From contig JBBIQA010000110.1 of NCBI GenBank assembly GCA_037442565.1, forward strand, positions 1 through 14,928: a stretch of 14,928 bases of DNA. The letters run 5' to 3'. A program made the translations under genes and the position numbers. Each line of letters opens with the position of its first letter. The stretch's first letter is position 1. The notes beneath the pieces are model-generated. The model saw nothing but the letters and a program-made list of their open reading frames with translations. It had not been told where the DNA came from and searched no databases. Positions 1-7,867 of the stretch are shown here, one piece after another. This DNA is from PALSA-911 sp037442565 (GTDB lineage: Bacteria > Pseudomonadota > Alphaproteobacteria > Acetobacterales > Acetobacteraceae).

Positions 1-902
1 GCCAGCACGCGCCCGGCCGCGGCGGCGGCATGGCCGGCGAGCGCGCCGGCGCGCGGCAGCCCGGCCACCGCCTCGAACGCGCCCAGAATGAGAAATACCC
101 CGGCGACCGCCGCCATCGGGTCGGCCCCCGCGATCAGCAGCACGCACAGGAACGCCGCCTGGGCGCACAGGAAGCTGCCAGCTCCCGCCAGCGCCACCCG
201 CCCGGACAATGCCCGCTGCGCGGTCAGCAACGCCGCCTCGCGCGCCTGCGCGCCGGCCAGCATCCGCCCCTCGGCGCCGAAGGCGCGCACCTCGCGCAGT
301 CCGGACAGCGTGTCGATCACGCTGACGCGCAGCGCGGCGGAGGTCTCGGCCAGCGTGTGCCCGGCGGCCAGGCTGCGCCGCGCCGACAACCAGGGCAACA
401 GGAAGGCCGCCACCGCGAACAACGCCCCGACGGCGAGCGCCAGCCCGACATGCGTCTGCGCCACCAGCAACACCAGCACGGGCAGCAGCAGCACGGCCCC
501 GCCTAGCGGCAGCAGGATGCGCATATAGACCCCGTCGAGCGCCTCCACGTCGTTCACCAGCCGGGCCAGCAGATCCCCGGCACGGCGAAAACCCAACCCG
601 CCGGCGGACCCGCGCGCCAGCCCGCGGAAAAACCACACCCGCAAATCCGCCAGGGCGCGGAACGTCGCCGTATGGGTGCTCAGCCGCTCGACATAGCGCA
701 GCAGCACCCGCGCCGAGCCCAATCCGCGCAGCAGCGCGGGCGCGGCCAGCGCGCCGGCGCCCAAAGCCGCGGCCAGCGTCACGCCGGACCAGGTCATCAG
801 CCCCACCGCCGCCGCGAGCGAGGCGAAGCTGGCGACTGCCCCTGCCACCAGCCACGCCGCCCGCGGGCGCCAAAGGCCGAGCACGCGCAACAACGGCTTC
901 AT
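1..902 (-). CDS. cydC: Thiol reductant ABC exporter subunit CydC, C-terminal part beyond window edge
   Basis: CydC pairs with CydD in an inner-membrane ABC exporter that moves glutathione/cysteine to the periplasm and is needed to assemble cytochrome bd oxidase (family knowledge). The first 300 codons are visible, reading from an ATG at 902: the whole transmembrane domain but none of the ATPase domain. Visible family hallmarks are hydrophobic helices near residues 15-55, the segment RYVERLSTHTATFRALADLR, then WFFRGLARG, the GDLLARLVNDVEALDGVY stretch, and further helices around residues 140-165 and 230-265. The ATG overlaps the cydD stop by four bases (ATGA), so the two are translationally coupled. 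The frame stays open to base 1. The family call is secure. Whether cydAB follows cannot be seen. Confidence 0.93.
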   Translation of the reverse strand, partial: MKPLLRVLGLWRPRAAWLVAGAVASFASLAAAVGLMTWSGVTLAAALGAGALAAPALLRGLGSARVLLRYVERLSTHTATFRALADLRVWFFRGLARGSAGGLGFRRAGDLLARLVNDVEALDGVYMRILLPLGGAVLLLPVLVLLVAQTHVGLALAVGALFAVAAFLLPWLSARRSLAAGHTLAETSAALRVSVIDTLSGLREVRAFGAEGRMLAGAQAREAALLTAQRALSGRVALAGAGSFLCAQAAFLCVLLIAGADPMAAVAGVFLILGAFEAVAGLPRAGALAGHAAAAAGRVL

Positions 903-2617
903 GCGACACCTCGGGCGGGAACCGCACGCCCCTCGCGCAGATCCAGCCGCCGCCCGGCGCCGCTCCAGGCGAACGCATGTGCGGCGGCCGAGTGCGTGGC
1001 CAGAATCACCGTCCGCCCGATCGCCAGCCGGCGCAGGCTTTCCAGAACGTCCTGCTCGGTCGCGGGGTCAAGATGCGCGGTCGGCTCGTCCAGCAGCAGC
1101 AGCGCGGCGTTCTTCAGGAACGCGCGGGCGATCGCCACGCGCTGCGCCTGGCCGCCGGACAGGCCGTAACCACCCTCGCCCACCGGCGTATCCAGCCCCG
1201 CCGGCAGCCCGGCGGCGAATTCCGCCACGCGGGCCTGGCGCGCCGCCTCCACGACTTCGGCGTCGGTCGCCTCCGGCCTGGCGAAGCGGATGTTGTCTCG
1301 CAGGGTGCCGGCGAACAGCGTCGGCCGTTGGCCCACCCAGGCGGTCAGCCCGGACAGCGCCTGCGGCACGAGATCGGCGATATCCGCGCCGTTCAGGGTC
1401 ACCCGCCCGCTGTCGGGGCGCACGAAGCCGAGCAGGATCTCGATAACCGAGGACTTGCCTGCCCCCGACGGCCCCGCCAGCACCAGCGTCTCGCCGGGCC
1501 CGACGCGAAAGCTCAGATTGTCCAGCGCCCGTCCGCGCGTCGCGTCCCAGGTCAGGCAGACGTTCTCGAACGCGACAGACAGGCCGCGCGCCTCCACGTT
1601 CCGTACCGGGCCGGCCGGGATGGGCGCCGCCTCGGGCAACGGCAAAGCCGCCAAACCCTCGGCAGCGGCGGTGGCGTGCAGGCGGTCCTGGTACACGGCC
1701 GAGAAGCCGCGCAAGGGAGCGAAAAACTCCGGCACCGCCAGCAGCACGAAGATGGCCGTGGCGCCGCTGGCCAGCTGCCCGGTCATCGCCGCGTGGCCGT
1801 AGCGCAGCGCGTTCGCCACCAATGCCAGCGCCATCGCCAGGTCGAGCGCCGCGGAGGACAGGAACGCCACGCGCAGCACCCGCATGGTGCGCACCCGCAA
1901 CTCGTCCGCGGACCGGGCCAGCGCCGCCGCCTCCGCCTCCGCGCGGTTGTACAGCACGATCGTGGCAATGCCGCGCACGCGATCCAGGAACCTTGTCTGC
2001 AGCCGCGACATCGCCAGGAACTGGCCGCGCGCCGCCGCCGCCGCGCCGATCCCCGACGCCGCCATCGCCGCCGGCACCAGCAGCCCGCAGCCGGCAAGGA
2101 TCAGCCCCGCCTCCGGATCCACCCACAGCACCGCCGCGCACACCAGCGCCGGCCCTGCCACCGCCAGCGCCGCCGCCGGCGTGTAGTTGGCAAAGAAGCC
2201 GTTCATCGCCTCGATCTTGTCGATCACCACACCCGCCAGCTCGGCTGAGTGGAACCGCCGCAGCAGCGCCGGCCCGGCCGCCAGAAGCCGCGACAGGGCG
2301 TCGCTGCGCAGCCGCCGCCGCGCGGCGGCGCCGGCATCGAACGCCGCGCGCTCCGCCAACACCTGCAACCCAGCGCGCGCGACGGCCAGCACCGCGAACC
2401 CGACCAATGCTTCCACCGGCAGCGCCGCCCCGGCAGCACCCGGGTTCCCAAGCGCGGCCGCCAGCAGGACCGCCGCACACAGCGCTTGCCCGAGGCCCAG
2501 CAGCACCCCCGCCACACCGAGCAGCAGCACCGGGCGCGCCGCATTTCGGCCAAGGCGGGCCTGGGCCTTCAACCAGCTTCGGGTCGCGGTAGGCGCGGAG
2601 GACGTGGTGTCGTTCAT
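899..2617 (-). CDS. cydD: Thiol reductant ABC exporter subunit CydD
   Basis: This is the other half of the CydDC thiol exporter: an inner-membrane transmembrane domain fused to a cytoplasmic ATPase, 572 aa, a normal length for the family. The N-terminal half has about six hydrophobic helices and the CydD-like segment DRVRGIATIVLYNRAEAEA, followed by PEFFAPLRGFSAVYQDR ahead of the nucleotide-binding domain. In that domain I see Walker A GPSGAGKS (382-389), the Q-loop GQRP, the signature LSGGQ (486-490), Walker B LLLLDEP (506-512) and the H-loop histidine at about 542. The ATG at 2617 has only a weak ribosome binding site. The gene is first in the minus-strand unit with cydC, with an ATGA overlap. 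Neighbouring regulation is suggested by an FNR-like box upstream. Generic ABC exporters are the alternative, but the CydC partner argues against that. Confidence 0.95.
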   Translation of the reverse strand: MNDTTSSAPTATRSWLKAQARLGRNAARPVLLLGVAGVLLGLGQALCAAVLLAAALGNPGAAGAALPVEALVGFAVLAVARAGLQVLAERAAFDAGAAARRRLRSDALSRLLAAGPALLRRFHSAELAGVVIDKIEAMNGFFANYTPAAALAVAGPALVCAAVLWVDPEAGLILAGCGLLVPAAMAASGIGAAAAARGQFLAMSRLQTRFLDRVRGIATIVLYNRAEAEAAALARSADELRVRTMRVLRVAFLSSAALDLAMALALVANALRYGHAAMTGQLASGATAIFVLLAVPEFFAPLRGFSAVYQDRLHATAAAEGLAALPLPEAAPIPAGPVRNVEARGLSVAFENVCLTWDATRGRALDNLSFRVGPGETLVLAGPSGAGKSSVIEILLGFVRPDSGRVTLNGADIADLVPQALSGLTAWVGQRPTLFAGTLRDNIRFARPEATDAEVVEAARQARVAEFAAGLPAGLDTPVGEGGYGLSGGQAQRVAIARAFLKNAALLLLDEPTAHLDPATEQDVLESLRRLAIGRTVILATHSAAAHAFAWSGAGRRLDLREGRAVPARGVA

Positions 2618-2679
2618 GGTTCAGTATCCGGAGAACAGCGCAATTAGACCAAGTTGGCCGCGAAGGACAGATGCTGGGA

Positions 2680-2693
2680 TTGACCCACATCAG
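2680..2693. promoter_or_regulatory. Candidate FNR/FixK (CRP-family) box in the cydD-panE intergenic region
   Basis: The plus strand reads TTGAC-CCAC-ATCAG, matching the FNR/FixK dyad TTGAY-N4-RTCAA at 9 of 10 defined positions. Its centre lies about 70 bp upstream of the cydD ATG and about 101 bp upstream of the panE ATG. On the minus strand a possible -10 hexamer TCTAAT covers 2648-2643, which puts the box near -50, not the ideal -41.5. Oxygen-responsive control of cydDC would make biological sense, since cytochrome bd is a microaerobic oxidase. Site function is inferred from sequence match and context only. Confidence 0.42.
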
Positions 2694-2787
2694 TCCGTTC
2701 CGCCCCGTAACGGCCGGCAAATGGTTTCGAGCCCCTTTTGCAGTCCGCCAGGTGCCCCTACACTAGCTTCTTTTCCGGGAGAGTTTC

Positions 2788-3711
2788 ATGCGCATAGCGG
2801 TAATCGGCGCCGGCGGCGTCGGCGGGGCATTCGGCGCGGCGCTGGCCAAGGCGGGCGCTGACGTGACCTTCGTGGCCCGCGGCGCGCATCTGGCAGCCAT
2901 GCGCGCGACCGGCCTGCGGGTCGAGGGCCCGCGCGGCGACGTGCATCTGGTTCCCACCCAGGCCACCGACGACCCGGCCGAAATCGGCCCTGTGGATCTC
3001 GTGCTGTTCTGCGTGAAACTCTGGGATGTGGAGACCGCCGGCGCGGCGATCCGCCCGCTGATCGGGCCCGAAACCGGGGTGATCCCGCTGCAGAACGGCA
3101 TAGACGCCAGTGAGCGCCTGTCGCCCATCCTGGGCGCCGGCGCCGTGATGGGCGGCGTGGCGCAGATCTCCGCCACCATCGCCGAGCCCGGTCTGGTGCG
3201 CCAGACCGGTACCTTCATGCGGCTGATCTTCGGCGAGATGGACGGACGCATCAGCCAGCGCGGCCAGGCCTTCCATGCGCTGTGCCAGCGCGCCGGCTTC
3301 GATTCCGTGCTCAGCGACAGGATCGAGACCGAGCTCTGGTTGAAGTTCATCCTGCTGGCGAGCAACGCCAGCATGACCGCGCTGACCCGCCAGCCGATCG
3401 GCAGGTTACGCGATGACCCGGACATCAATCCCTATTTCGCCGCCGCCTTCCAGGAGGTCGCGGACGTGGCCCGCGCCAAGGGCATCCAGCTGCCGGCCGA
3501 CGCGGTGCAGAAAATCACCGCCGGCGTGCAATCCGCCCCCGCCGCCATGATGGCCTCGATGGCGGTGGACCTGATCCGCGGCAACCGCATCGAACTGCCC
3601 TGGCTGTCGGGCAAGGTGGTACAGCTCGGCCGCGAGCTTGGCGTGCCCACGCCGGTGCATGCGATGTTCTATGCGATGCTGAAACCGTATGTGAACGGCG
3701 CGCCCGGCTGA
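2788..3711 (+). CDS. panE: Ketopantoate reductase family protein (2-dehydropantoate 2-reductase, ApbA/PanE type)
   Basis: Proposed to reduce ketopantoate to pantoate with NADPH in the cytosol, a step of pantothenate and CoA synthesis. The 307-aa length is normal. The Rossmann motif GAGGVG is at residues 7-12, the conserved lysine of FCVKLWD at 77, LQNG at 101-104, and the catalytic-type lysine of ELWLKF at 186 with Asn193 in the same helix. The C-terminal signature is NRIELPWLSG (266-275), where classical PanE has a TEID-x-L-x-G pattern, so a paralogue acting on another 2-keto acid is possible. GGGAGAG at 2777-2783 is the ribosome binding site. A weak -10 (TACACT, 2759-2764) precedes it. PanC lies 3.2 kb downstream, which gives mild contextual support. 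The family call is firm and the exact substrate less so. Confidence 0.82.
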   Translation: MRIAVIGAGGVGGAFGAALAKAGADVTFVARGAHLAAMRATGLRVEGPRGDVHLVPTQATDDPAEIGPVDLVLFCVKLWDVETAGAAIRPLIGPETGVIPLQNGIDASERLSPILGAGAVMGGVAQISATIAEPGLVRQTGTFMRLIFGEMDGRISQRGQAFHALCQRAGFDSVLSDRIETELWLKFILLASNASMTALTRQPIGRLRDDPDINPYFAAAFQEVADVARAKGIQLPADAVQKITAGVQSAPAAMMASMAVDLIRGNRIELPWLSGKVVQLGRELGVPTPVHAMFYAMLKPYVNGAPG

Positions 3712-3727
3712 CGCTTCGGCAGCGTCA
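3709..3727 (+). terminator. Hairpin overlapping the panE stop, possible terminator
   Basis: A perfect 7-bp stem (TGACGCT / AGCGTCA) with a TCGGC loop begins at the panE stop codon itself. No T-run follows, so it could be a weak or factor-assisted terminator, or simply an mRNA 3'-end structure separating panE from the chemoreceptor gene. Confidence 0.4.
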
Positions 3728-3787
3728 TCGTCGGCCCGAACGTGACCGATTGGTAACTTTTTGACGCTAGCACAGCCCTCTATCGCC

Positions 3788-3793
3788 AAGGAG
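3788..3793 (+). promoter_or_regulatory. Shine-Dalgarno that sets the chemoreceptor start at ATG 3803
   Basis: AAGGAG sits 9 bases before the ATG at 3803. The in-frame TTG at 3761 would place this site inside the coding region and add 14 residues that look unlike a receptor N-terminus. The ATG start gives MLRKLKIAHK followed directly by the first membrane helix. Confidence 0.8.
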
Positions 3794-3802
3794 AGGGACG
3801 GG

Positions 3803-6067
3803 ATGCTTCGGAAACTGAAAATTGCCCATAAGCTCGGCATCGCGGCCTGTCTGTTCGCGATACCGCTGGTGTTCATCCTTGGGGCGCTGGTCGCCGAGCA
3901 GCGTATCGCCATCGAGTTCGCCGCGCACGAGGTTACCGGCGCGCGCTACCTGACCGGACTGGCGGCTCTCCAGCGGCGGGCGGCATCCAGCACGCTGGCG
4001 GGAACCCCGACACCCCCTTCCCTGATCAGCGACCTCGCAGCGCTGGAAACCGAAAGCGGGACCACGCTCGATACCGCCAGCCAGGCCGCTGCCGTGGCCG
4101 CTTCCCTGCGCGATCCGGCCGGGCTGGTCGGCGCGCGGGCCAGGCTGCGCGAGCTGATCGTGCGCATCGGCGACCGATCCAACCTGATCCTCGATAACGT
4201 GCTTGCCACCTACTACCTGACCGACATCGTGCTCAATCGGCTGCCGGATATGCTGGACCGGGTGGCGGACCTGGCGCGGGCACAGACCACCGGCAGCGCC
4301 GATCCGGAGGCGCGGGCGCAGTTCCTGGTCGGGCTGGGCAGCCTGGTGGCCGATCTGGAAGGTGCGGACGCCTCGATCGCCGCGGCAGAGCAGGCCACCG
4401 GCGGGGATGCGATCCGACAGGCGCTCGACGCCCGCTACCGCCCGCTGCGTTCGGCGCTGGATCGCTACATAGGCGATCTCAAGGGTGGGAAAGCCAGCAC
4501 CGACACGGCAAAAGCCCTGACGGCGGATACGGCGAGCTTCAGCGCGCTCGCGGGGCAGACGCTGACCGGACTGCTGGAAGCGCGGGTGGCGAATTTGCGA
4601 TGGGCGCAATACCGCCTGTTCGGGACCAGCGCGATGCTGTTCGTGTTTGCCCTCGGCGCGATGCTGGCCGTGGTGCGCAGCGGCGTGACCGGGCCGCTCG
4701 CGAGGTTGAGCGCGGCCACGAGGCGACTGGCAGAGGGTGACCTCGACACCGAACTGCCCGCCTCCGTCTCCGCCGACGAGGTCGGCGCCATGACCGCCGC
4801 CCTGCACGCCTTCAAGCAGCAGGGAATTGAACGGCGCCAGCTGGAAACCGAGGCCGGGGCCACCCATGCCCTGCATGAACGCGTCCGGGCGGCGATGGAG
4901 CGCCACACACAGGATTTCGGCGAATCCGTGGCCGGCGGACTGGCTGCGCTCGGTGCCTCCACCGCGGCCATGCGCCAGGCGGCGGACGACATGGCGAAGG
5001 CGGTGGAGCGGACCCGTTCGGGCAGTGCCGCCACGGCGGCCGGGGCCGAGGAAAGCTCCGCCAATCTCGCCGCCGTCGCCGCCGCGACCGAGCAGCTCAG
5101 CGCCAGCGTCGATGAGATCACCCGCCAGGTGACCCAGGCGTCCCAGGCCGCGCGCGATGCGGTGGCGCGGGCGGAGACGACCGGCGCGACTGTCAACGGC
5201 CTCAGCATCGCGGCGGGCCAGATCGGCGAGTTCGTGCAGCTGATCGCCGACATCGCCAGCAAGACGAATTTGCTTGCGTTGAACGCGACGATCGAATCCG
5301 CCCGTGCCGGGGAGGCCGGCAAGGGCTTCGCCGTGGTGGCTTCGGAAGTGAAGCAGCTTGCCGCCCAGACCGCGAAGGCCACCGAGCAGATCAGCGCCCA
5401 GATCGCCGCCATCCAATCGGCCACGCAGGAAGCCGCCGGTGCGGTGCGCGGGGTGGGCGAGGCCATCCAGCGAATGGACGGCATCGCCGCGGCGATCGCC
5501 GTGTCGGTCGAGGAACAGGGCACCGCGACGCGGGAGATCGCCGCGAGCGTGCAGGCCGTCTCGCGCCAGAACGAAACCGCCACCAGCGCGATGCGCGATG
5601 TCTCGCACGTGGCCGAGAATGCCACCGGATCGAGCCGGGTCGTGCTGGCCGCCGCGGACGAGGTCGCGCATGTGTCCGGCTCGCTGCACACGGAGGTGGA
5701 TCATTTCCTGGCGACCGTGCGCGCGGAGAGCAGCGAGAAGCGCCGGTGGGAGCGCATTGCCGGCGACGGGGCGCGGGTTGGCGTGCTGCCGCGTGGCGGA
5801 ACCCAGATCCAGTGCGGGCTTGAGAATATCTCACGCGGCGGCGCCTCGCTGGCCTGCGCCATCACCCTCGGCGCCGGCTCGGATGTGGAGATCGAACTGC
5901 CGGGCGCGAGCGGACCGGTGCCGGCGCGGGTGATCCGCACCTCCGGCGGTTCGCTGGCCATCGCGTTCCGCCAGGACCCCGCCTCCCTGGAACGCATCGA
6001 CCGGGCCATGGAGACGATCGCCAAAGCCCATAGCCGGGCGCGGGGCGGCATGAAGGCCGCCGCCTAG
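3803..6067 (+). CDS. Methyl-accepting chemotaxis protein with C-terminal PilZ domain
   Basis: A 754-aa inner-membrane chemoreceptor that should signal to CheA/CheW and also bind cyclic di-GMP. Order: membrane helix 1 (about 9-30); a long, mostly helical, alanine-rich periplasmic region (31-272) I do not assign to a named sensor family; helix 2 (273-291); HAMP (about 292-345); a methyl-accepting coiled coil with its conserved hairpin tip around SKTNLLALNATIESARAGEA (486-505); then PilZ (about 643-740). PilZ shows both c-di-GMP motifs: RRWER at 647-651 (RxxxR) and NISRGG at 675-680 (N-x-S-x-x-G). No CheR-tethering pentapeptide ends the protein. MCP-PilZ fusions are known, for example Azospirillum Tlp1, an energy-taxis receptor. 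No other chemotaxis gene is in the window, so it is an orphan receptor here. The ligand is unknown. Confidence 0.93.
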   Translation: MLRKLKIAHKLGIAACLFAIPLVFILGALVAEQRIAIEFAAHEVTGARYLTGLAALQRRAASSTLAGTPTPPSLISDLAALETESGTTLDTASQAAAVAASLRDPAGLVGARARLRELIVRIGDRSNLILDNVLATYYLTDIVLNRLPDMLDRVADLARAQTTGSADPEARAQFLVGLGSLVADLEGADASIAAAEQATGGDAIRQALDARYRPLRSALDRYIGDLKGGKASTDTAKALTADTASFSALAGQTLTGLLEARVANLRWAQYRLFGTSAMLFVFALGAMLAVVRSGVTGPLARLSAATRRLAEGDLDTELPASVSADEVGAMTAALHAFKQQGIERRQLETEAGATHALHERVRAAMERHTQDFGESVAGGLAALGASTAAMRQAADDMAKAVERTRSGSAATAAGAEESSANLAAVAAATEQLSASVDEITRQVTQASQAARDAVARAETTGATVNGLSIAAGQIGEFVQLIADIASKTNLLALNATIESARAGEAGKGFAVVASEVKQLAAQTAKATEQISAQIAAIQSATQEAAGAVRGVGEAIQRMDGIAAAIAVSVEEQGTATREIAASVQAVSRQNETATSAMRDVSHVAENATGSSRVVLAAADEVAHVSGSLHTEVDHFLATVRAESSEKRRWERIAGDGARVGVLPRGGTQIQCGLENISRGGASLACAITLGAGSDVEIELPGASGPVPARVIRTSGGSLAIAFRQDPASLERIDRAMETIAKAHSRARGGMKAAA

Positions 6068-6070
6068 GCC

Positions 6071-6092
6071 GGACCGGAGCGAAAGCCGGTTC
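6071..6092. terminator. Candidate hairpin between the convergent chemoreceptor and SDR genes
   Basis: A 7-bp stem with one G-U pair (GGACCGG / CCGGTTC) encloses an 8-base loop AGCGAAAG, four bases after the chemoreceptor stop. There is no T-run. Its place between convergent genes fits transcription termination, but the evidence is structural only. Confidence 0.3.
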
Positions 6093-6111
6093 AGGCCGGC
6101 GGGGGCGGCAT

Positions 6112-6139
6112 CCCGGACAGTACATCCCGGTCAGTACAT
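6112..6139. repeat. 14-bp tandem duplication across the SDR stop codon
   Basis: Two adjacent 14-base units, CCCGGACAGTACAT (6112-6125) and CCCGGTCAGTACAT (6126-6139), match at 13 of 14 positions. The second unit contains the final Met-Tyr codons and the stop of the minus-strand SDR gene. The first lies just beyond the stop. This looks like a local slippage duplication. Confidence 0.75.
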
Positions 6140-6877
6140 GATGTCCCCGCCATTCGGGCTCAGCAGCGCGCCGACATAGAAGCCGCCATCCGGTCCGGCC
6201 AGCAGCAAGGCGGTCGCCGCGATCTCCTCCGCCCGGCCGAAGCGGCCGATCGGCAGGCGGGCCTTGAACGCCGCCTGCCATTCCTCGCTGTTCTGGCGCA
6301 CCAGATCCGTGTCGATCGGGCCTGGTGCGATGGCGTTCACCCGCACGCCCTTCGCCGTCGCTTCCCATGCCAGCGCGCGGGTCATGCCGATGATCGCGGC
6401 CTTGGCGGCGCAATAGGGCACCGCGTTCGGCCCGCCCTTCAGGCCCATCTGCGAGGCGATGTTGATGATGCAGCCGCGACCGCGAGCCACCATCGCCGGA
6501 TAGACCGCCTGCGCGGTGAAGAACATGCCCTTCACATGCACGTTCATGATCCGGTCGAACTCCGCCTCGGTGAAATCCTCGAACGGGCGGCGGAAATTGA
6601 TCCCGGCATTGTTGAACAGGATGTCGATCGGCGCGAATTCCGCCGCCACCTTGGCCACATGCGCCCGCGTCGCAGCGACATCGGCCGCATCGACCGAGGC
6701 ATGGATGGCGCGACGCCCGAGGGCCGCGATCGCCGCCGCGGTCTCGTCCGCCGCCTCCGCGTCGTTGAAATGGGTGAAGGCGATGTCCGCCCCCTCGGCG
6801 GCAAAGGCCAGCGCGGTGGCCCGGCCGATCCCGCGCGAGCCGCCGGTGACCAACGCGGTCTGTCCCTGAAGTTTCAT
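6131..6877 (-). CDS. SDR-family NAD(P)-dependent oxidoreductase
   Basis: A classical short-chain dehydrogenase/reductase of 248 aa, cytosolic and FabG-like in overall pattern. The cofactor motif TGGSRGIG is at 11-18 and NNAG at 89-92. The catalytic residues are Asn112, Ser142, Tyr155 and Lys159 (Y-x-x-x-K), followed by the PGPIDTD segment at 185-191. The C-terminus GALLSPNGG matches the usual family tail. The substrate cannot be read from sequence; a 3-oxoacyl or sugar/polyol reductase is possible, and no fatty-acid synthesis genes are adjacent. The start at 6877 is chosen because AGGGGGTAGG precedes it closely and the protein opens directly on beta-strand 1; the upstream in-frame extension is arginine-rich and unlike the family. 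It is divergent from panC with a 79-bp gap and convergent with the chemoreceptor gene. Confidence 0.92.
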   Translation of the reverse strand: MKLQGQTALVTGGSRGIGRATALAFAAEGADIAFTHFNDAEAADETAAAIAALGRRAIHASVDAADVAATRAHVAKVAAEFAPIDILFNNAGINFRRPFEDFTEAEFDRIMNVHVKGMFFTAQAVYPAMVARGRGCIINIASQMGLKGGPNAVPYCAAKAAIIGMTRALAWEATAKGVRVNAIAPGPIDTDLVRQNSEEWQAAFKARLPIGRFGRAEEIAATALLLAGPDGGFYVGALLSPNGGDIMY

Positions 6878-6956
6878 GCCTACCCCCTGTTTTTGCGATG
6901 CAGCGTTACCCTGAACCGATCTTGCCCACGCTCGCGCGGCAATCCAACCTCGGCGC

Positions 6957-7790
6957 ATGAATATCGCCCGAACCTTGCCCGACCTTCGCGCCGCCGTCGC
7001 CGTCCTGCGCCAGAGCCACAGCCGCATCGCCATGGTGCCGACCATGGGCGCGCTGCATGCCGGGCATCAGGCGCTGGTGCAGGCCGCCGTCGCCAGCGGC
7101 GCCGGGGTCGTGGCCTCCATCTTCGTCAACCCGACGCAGTTCGCCGCCAACGAAGACCTGTCCCGCTACCCGCGCGACGAGGCCGGCGACCTGGCGAAGC
7201 TTAAGGCCTCCGGCTGCCACCTCGTCTGGCTGCCGGACGTGACGACGATGTATCCGCCGGGCGAGGCCACGATGATCGAGGTGGCCGGTCCCGCGCGGCT
7301 TTGGGAAGGTGCCGCCCGCCCGGGGCATTTCCGCGGCGTCGCCACCGTCTGCGCCCGCCTGTTCGGCCAGGCCCGGCCGGATGCCGCCTATTTCGGCGAG
7401 AAGGACTGGCAGCAGGTGCAGGTTGTTACCCGCATGGTCACCGACCTGTTGCTGCCGCTGGACATCGTGCCGATCCCCACGGTGCGCGAGCCGGACGGAT
7501 TGGCGCTGTCGTCGCGCAACCGCTTTCTCACCCCCGAGGAGCGCGCCAAGGCCCCCTTGCTGTACGCGCAGCTTCAGACCGCTGCCGCCGCCCTCGCCAG
7601 CGGGGAGCCGGCCGAGGGGGTGCTGGCCCACGCCCGCGCGACACTGACGCAGAGCGGTTTCGAGGTGGATTATTTCGCCCTGGTGGACGGCCCGAGCCTG
7701 GAGCCGCTGGGCCGGCTGCGGCCCAACGCCCGCCTGATCACCGCAGCGCGGCTGGGCACGGTGCGGCTGCTGGACAACATGGCCGCCTGA
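6957..7790 (+). CDS. panC: Pantothenate synthetase (pantoate--beta-alanine ligase)
   Basis: Joins pantoate and beta-alanine with ATP through a pantoyl-adenylate, the last step of pantothenate synthesis, in the cytosol. At 277 aa it has family length. Visible motifs: PTMGALHAGH (28-37) containing the HxGH ATP-binding signature (34-37), SIFVNPTQF (54-62) with the pantoate-binding glutamine at 61, YFGEKDWQQ (145-153) and ALSSRN (183-188), the KMSKS-like loop. No clear Shine-Dalgarno precedes the ATG at 6957 (CCTCGGCGC), so initiation may be weak or leaderless, but the protein begins in register with known PanC enzymes. panB is not adjacent in this window. PanE upstream would supply pantoate. Confidence 0.96.
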   Translation: MNIARTLPDLRAAVAVLRQSHSRIAMVPTMGALHAGHQALVQAAVASGAGVVASIFVNPTQFAANEDLSRYPRDEAGDLAKLKASGCHLVWLPDVTTMYPPGEATMIEVAGPARLWEGAARPGHFRGVATVCARLFGQARPDAAYFGEKDWQQVQVVTRMVTDLLLPLDIVPIPTVREPDGLALSSRNRFLTPEERAKAPLLYAQLQTAAAALASGEPAEGVLAHARATLTQSGFEVDYFALVDGPSLEPLGRLRPNARLITAARLGTVRLLDNMAA

Positions 7791-7867
7791 CCACCGGCTT
7801 CCCGCCCCGCCTTGACCCGCACCACCGGTACCGCCCAAGCTGGCGCAAAATCCCGGAGGTACCCGTC

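Noticed and set aside
3751..3766. Possible sigma-54 promoter (TGGTAAC...TTGA) before the chemoreceptor gene
   Set aside because: The GG and GC elements are not at the required 10-base spacing and the -12 GC is missing.
3761..3802. TTG start adding 14 residues to the chemoreceptor
   Set aside because: The AAGGAG site would then be inside the gene, and the ATG at 3803 has ideal spacing.
3767..5704. A very long open frame (645 codons) on the strand opposite the chemoreceptor gene
   Set aside because: High GC at third positions removes stops from the antisense frame. The translation is rich in Gly, Arg and His with no recognisable domain, while the plus strand gives a complete MCP-PilZ protein.
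6878..7045. N-terminal extension of the SDR protein upstream of residue MKLQ
   Set aside because: It is arginine-rich, runs into panC on the other strand, and the family begins at the beta-strand just after MKLQ.
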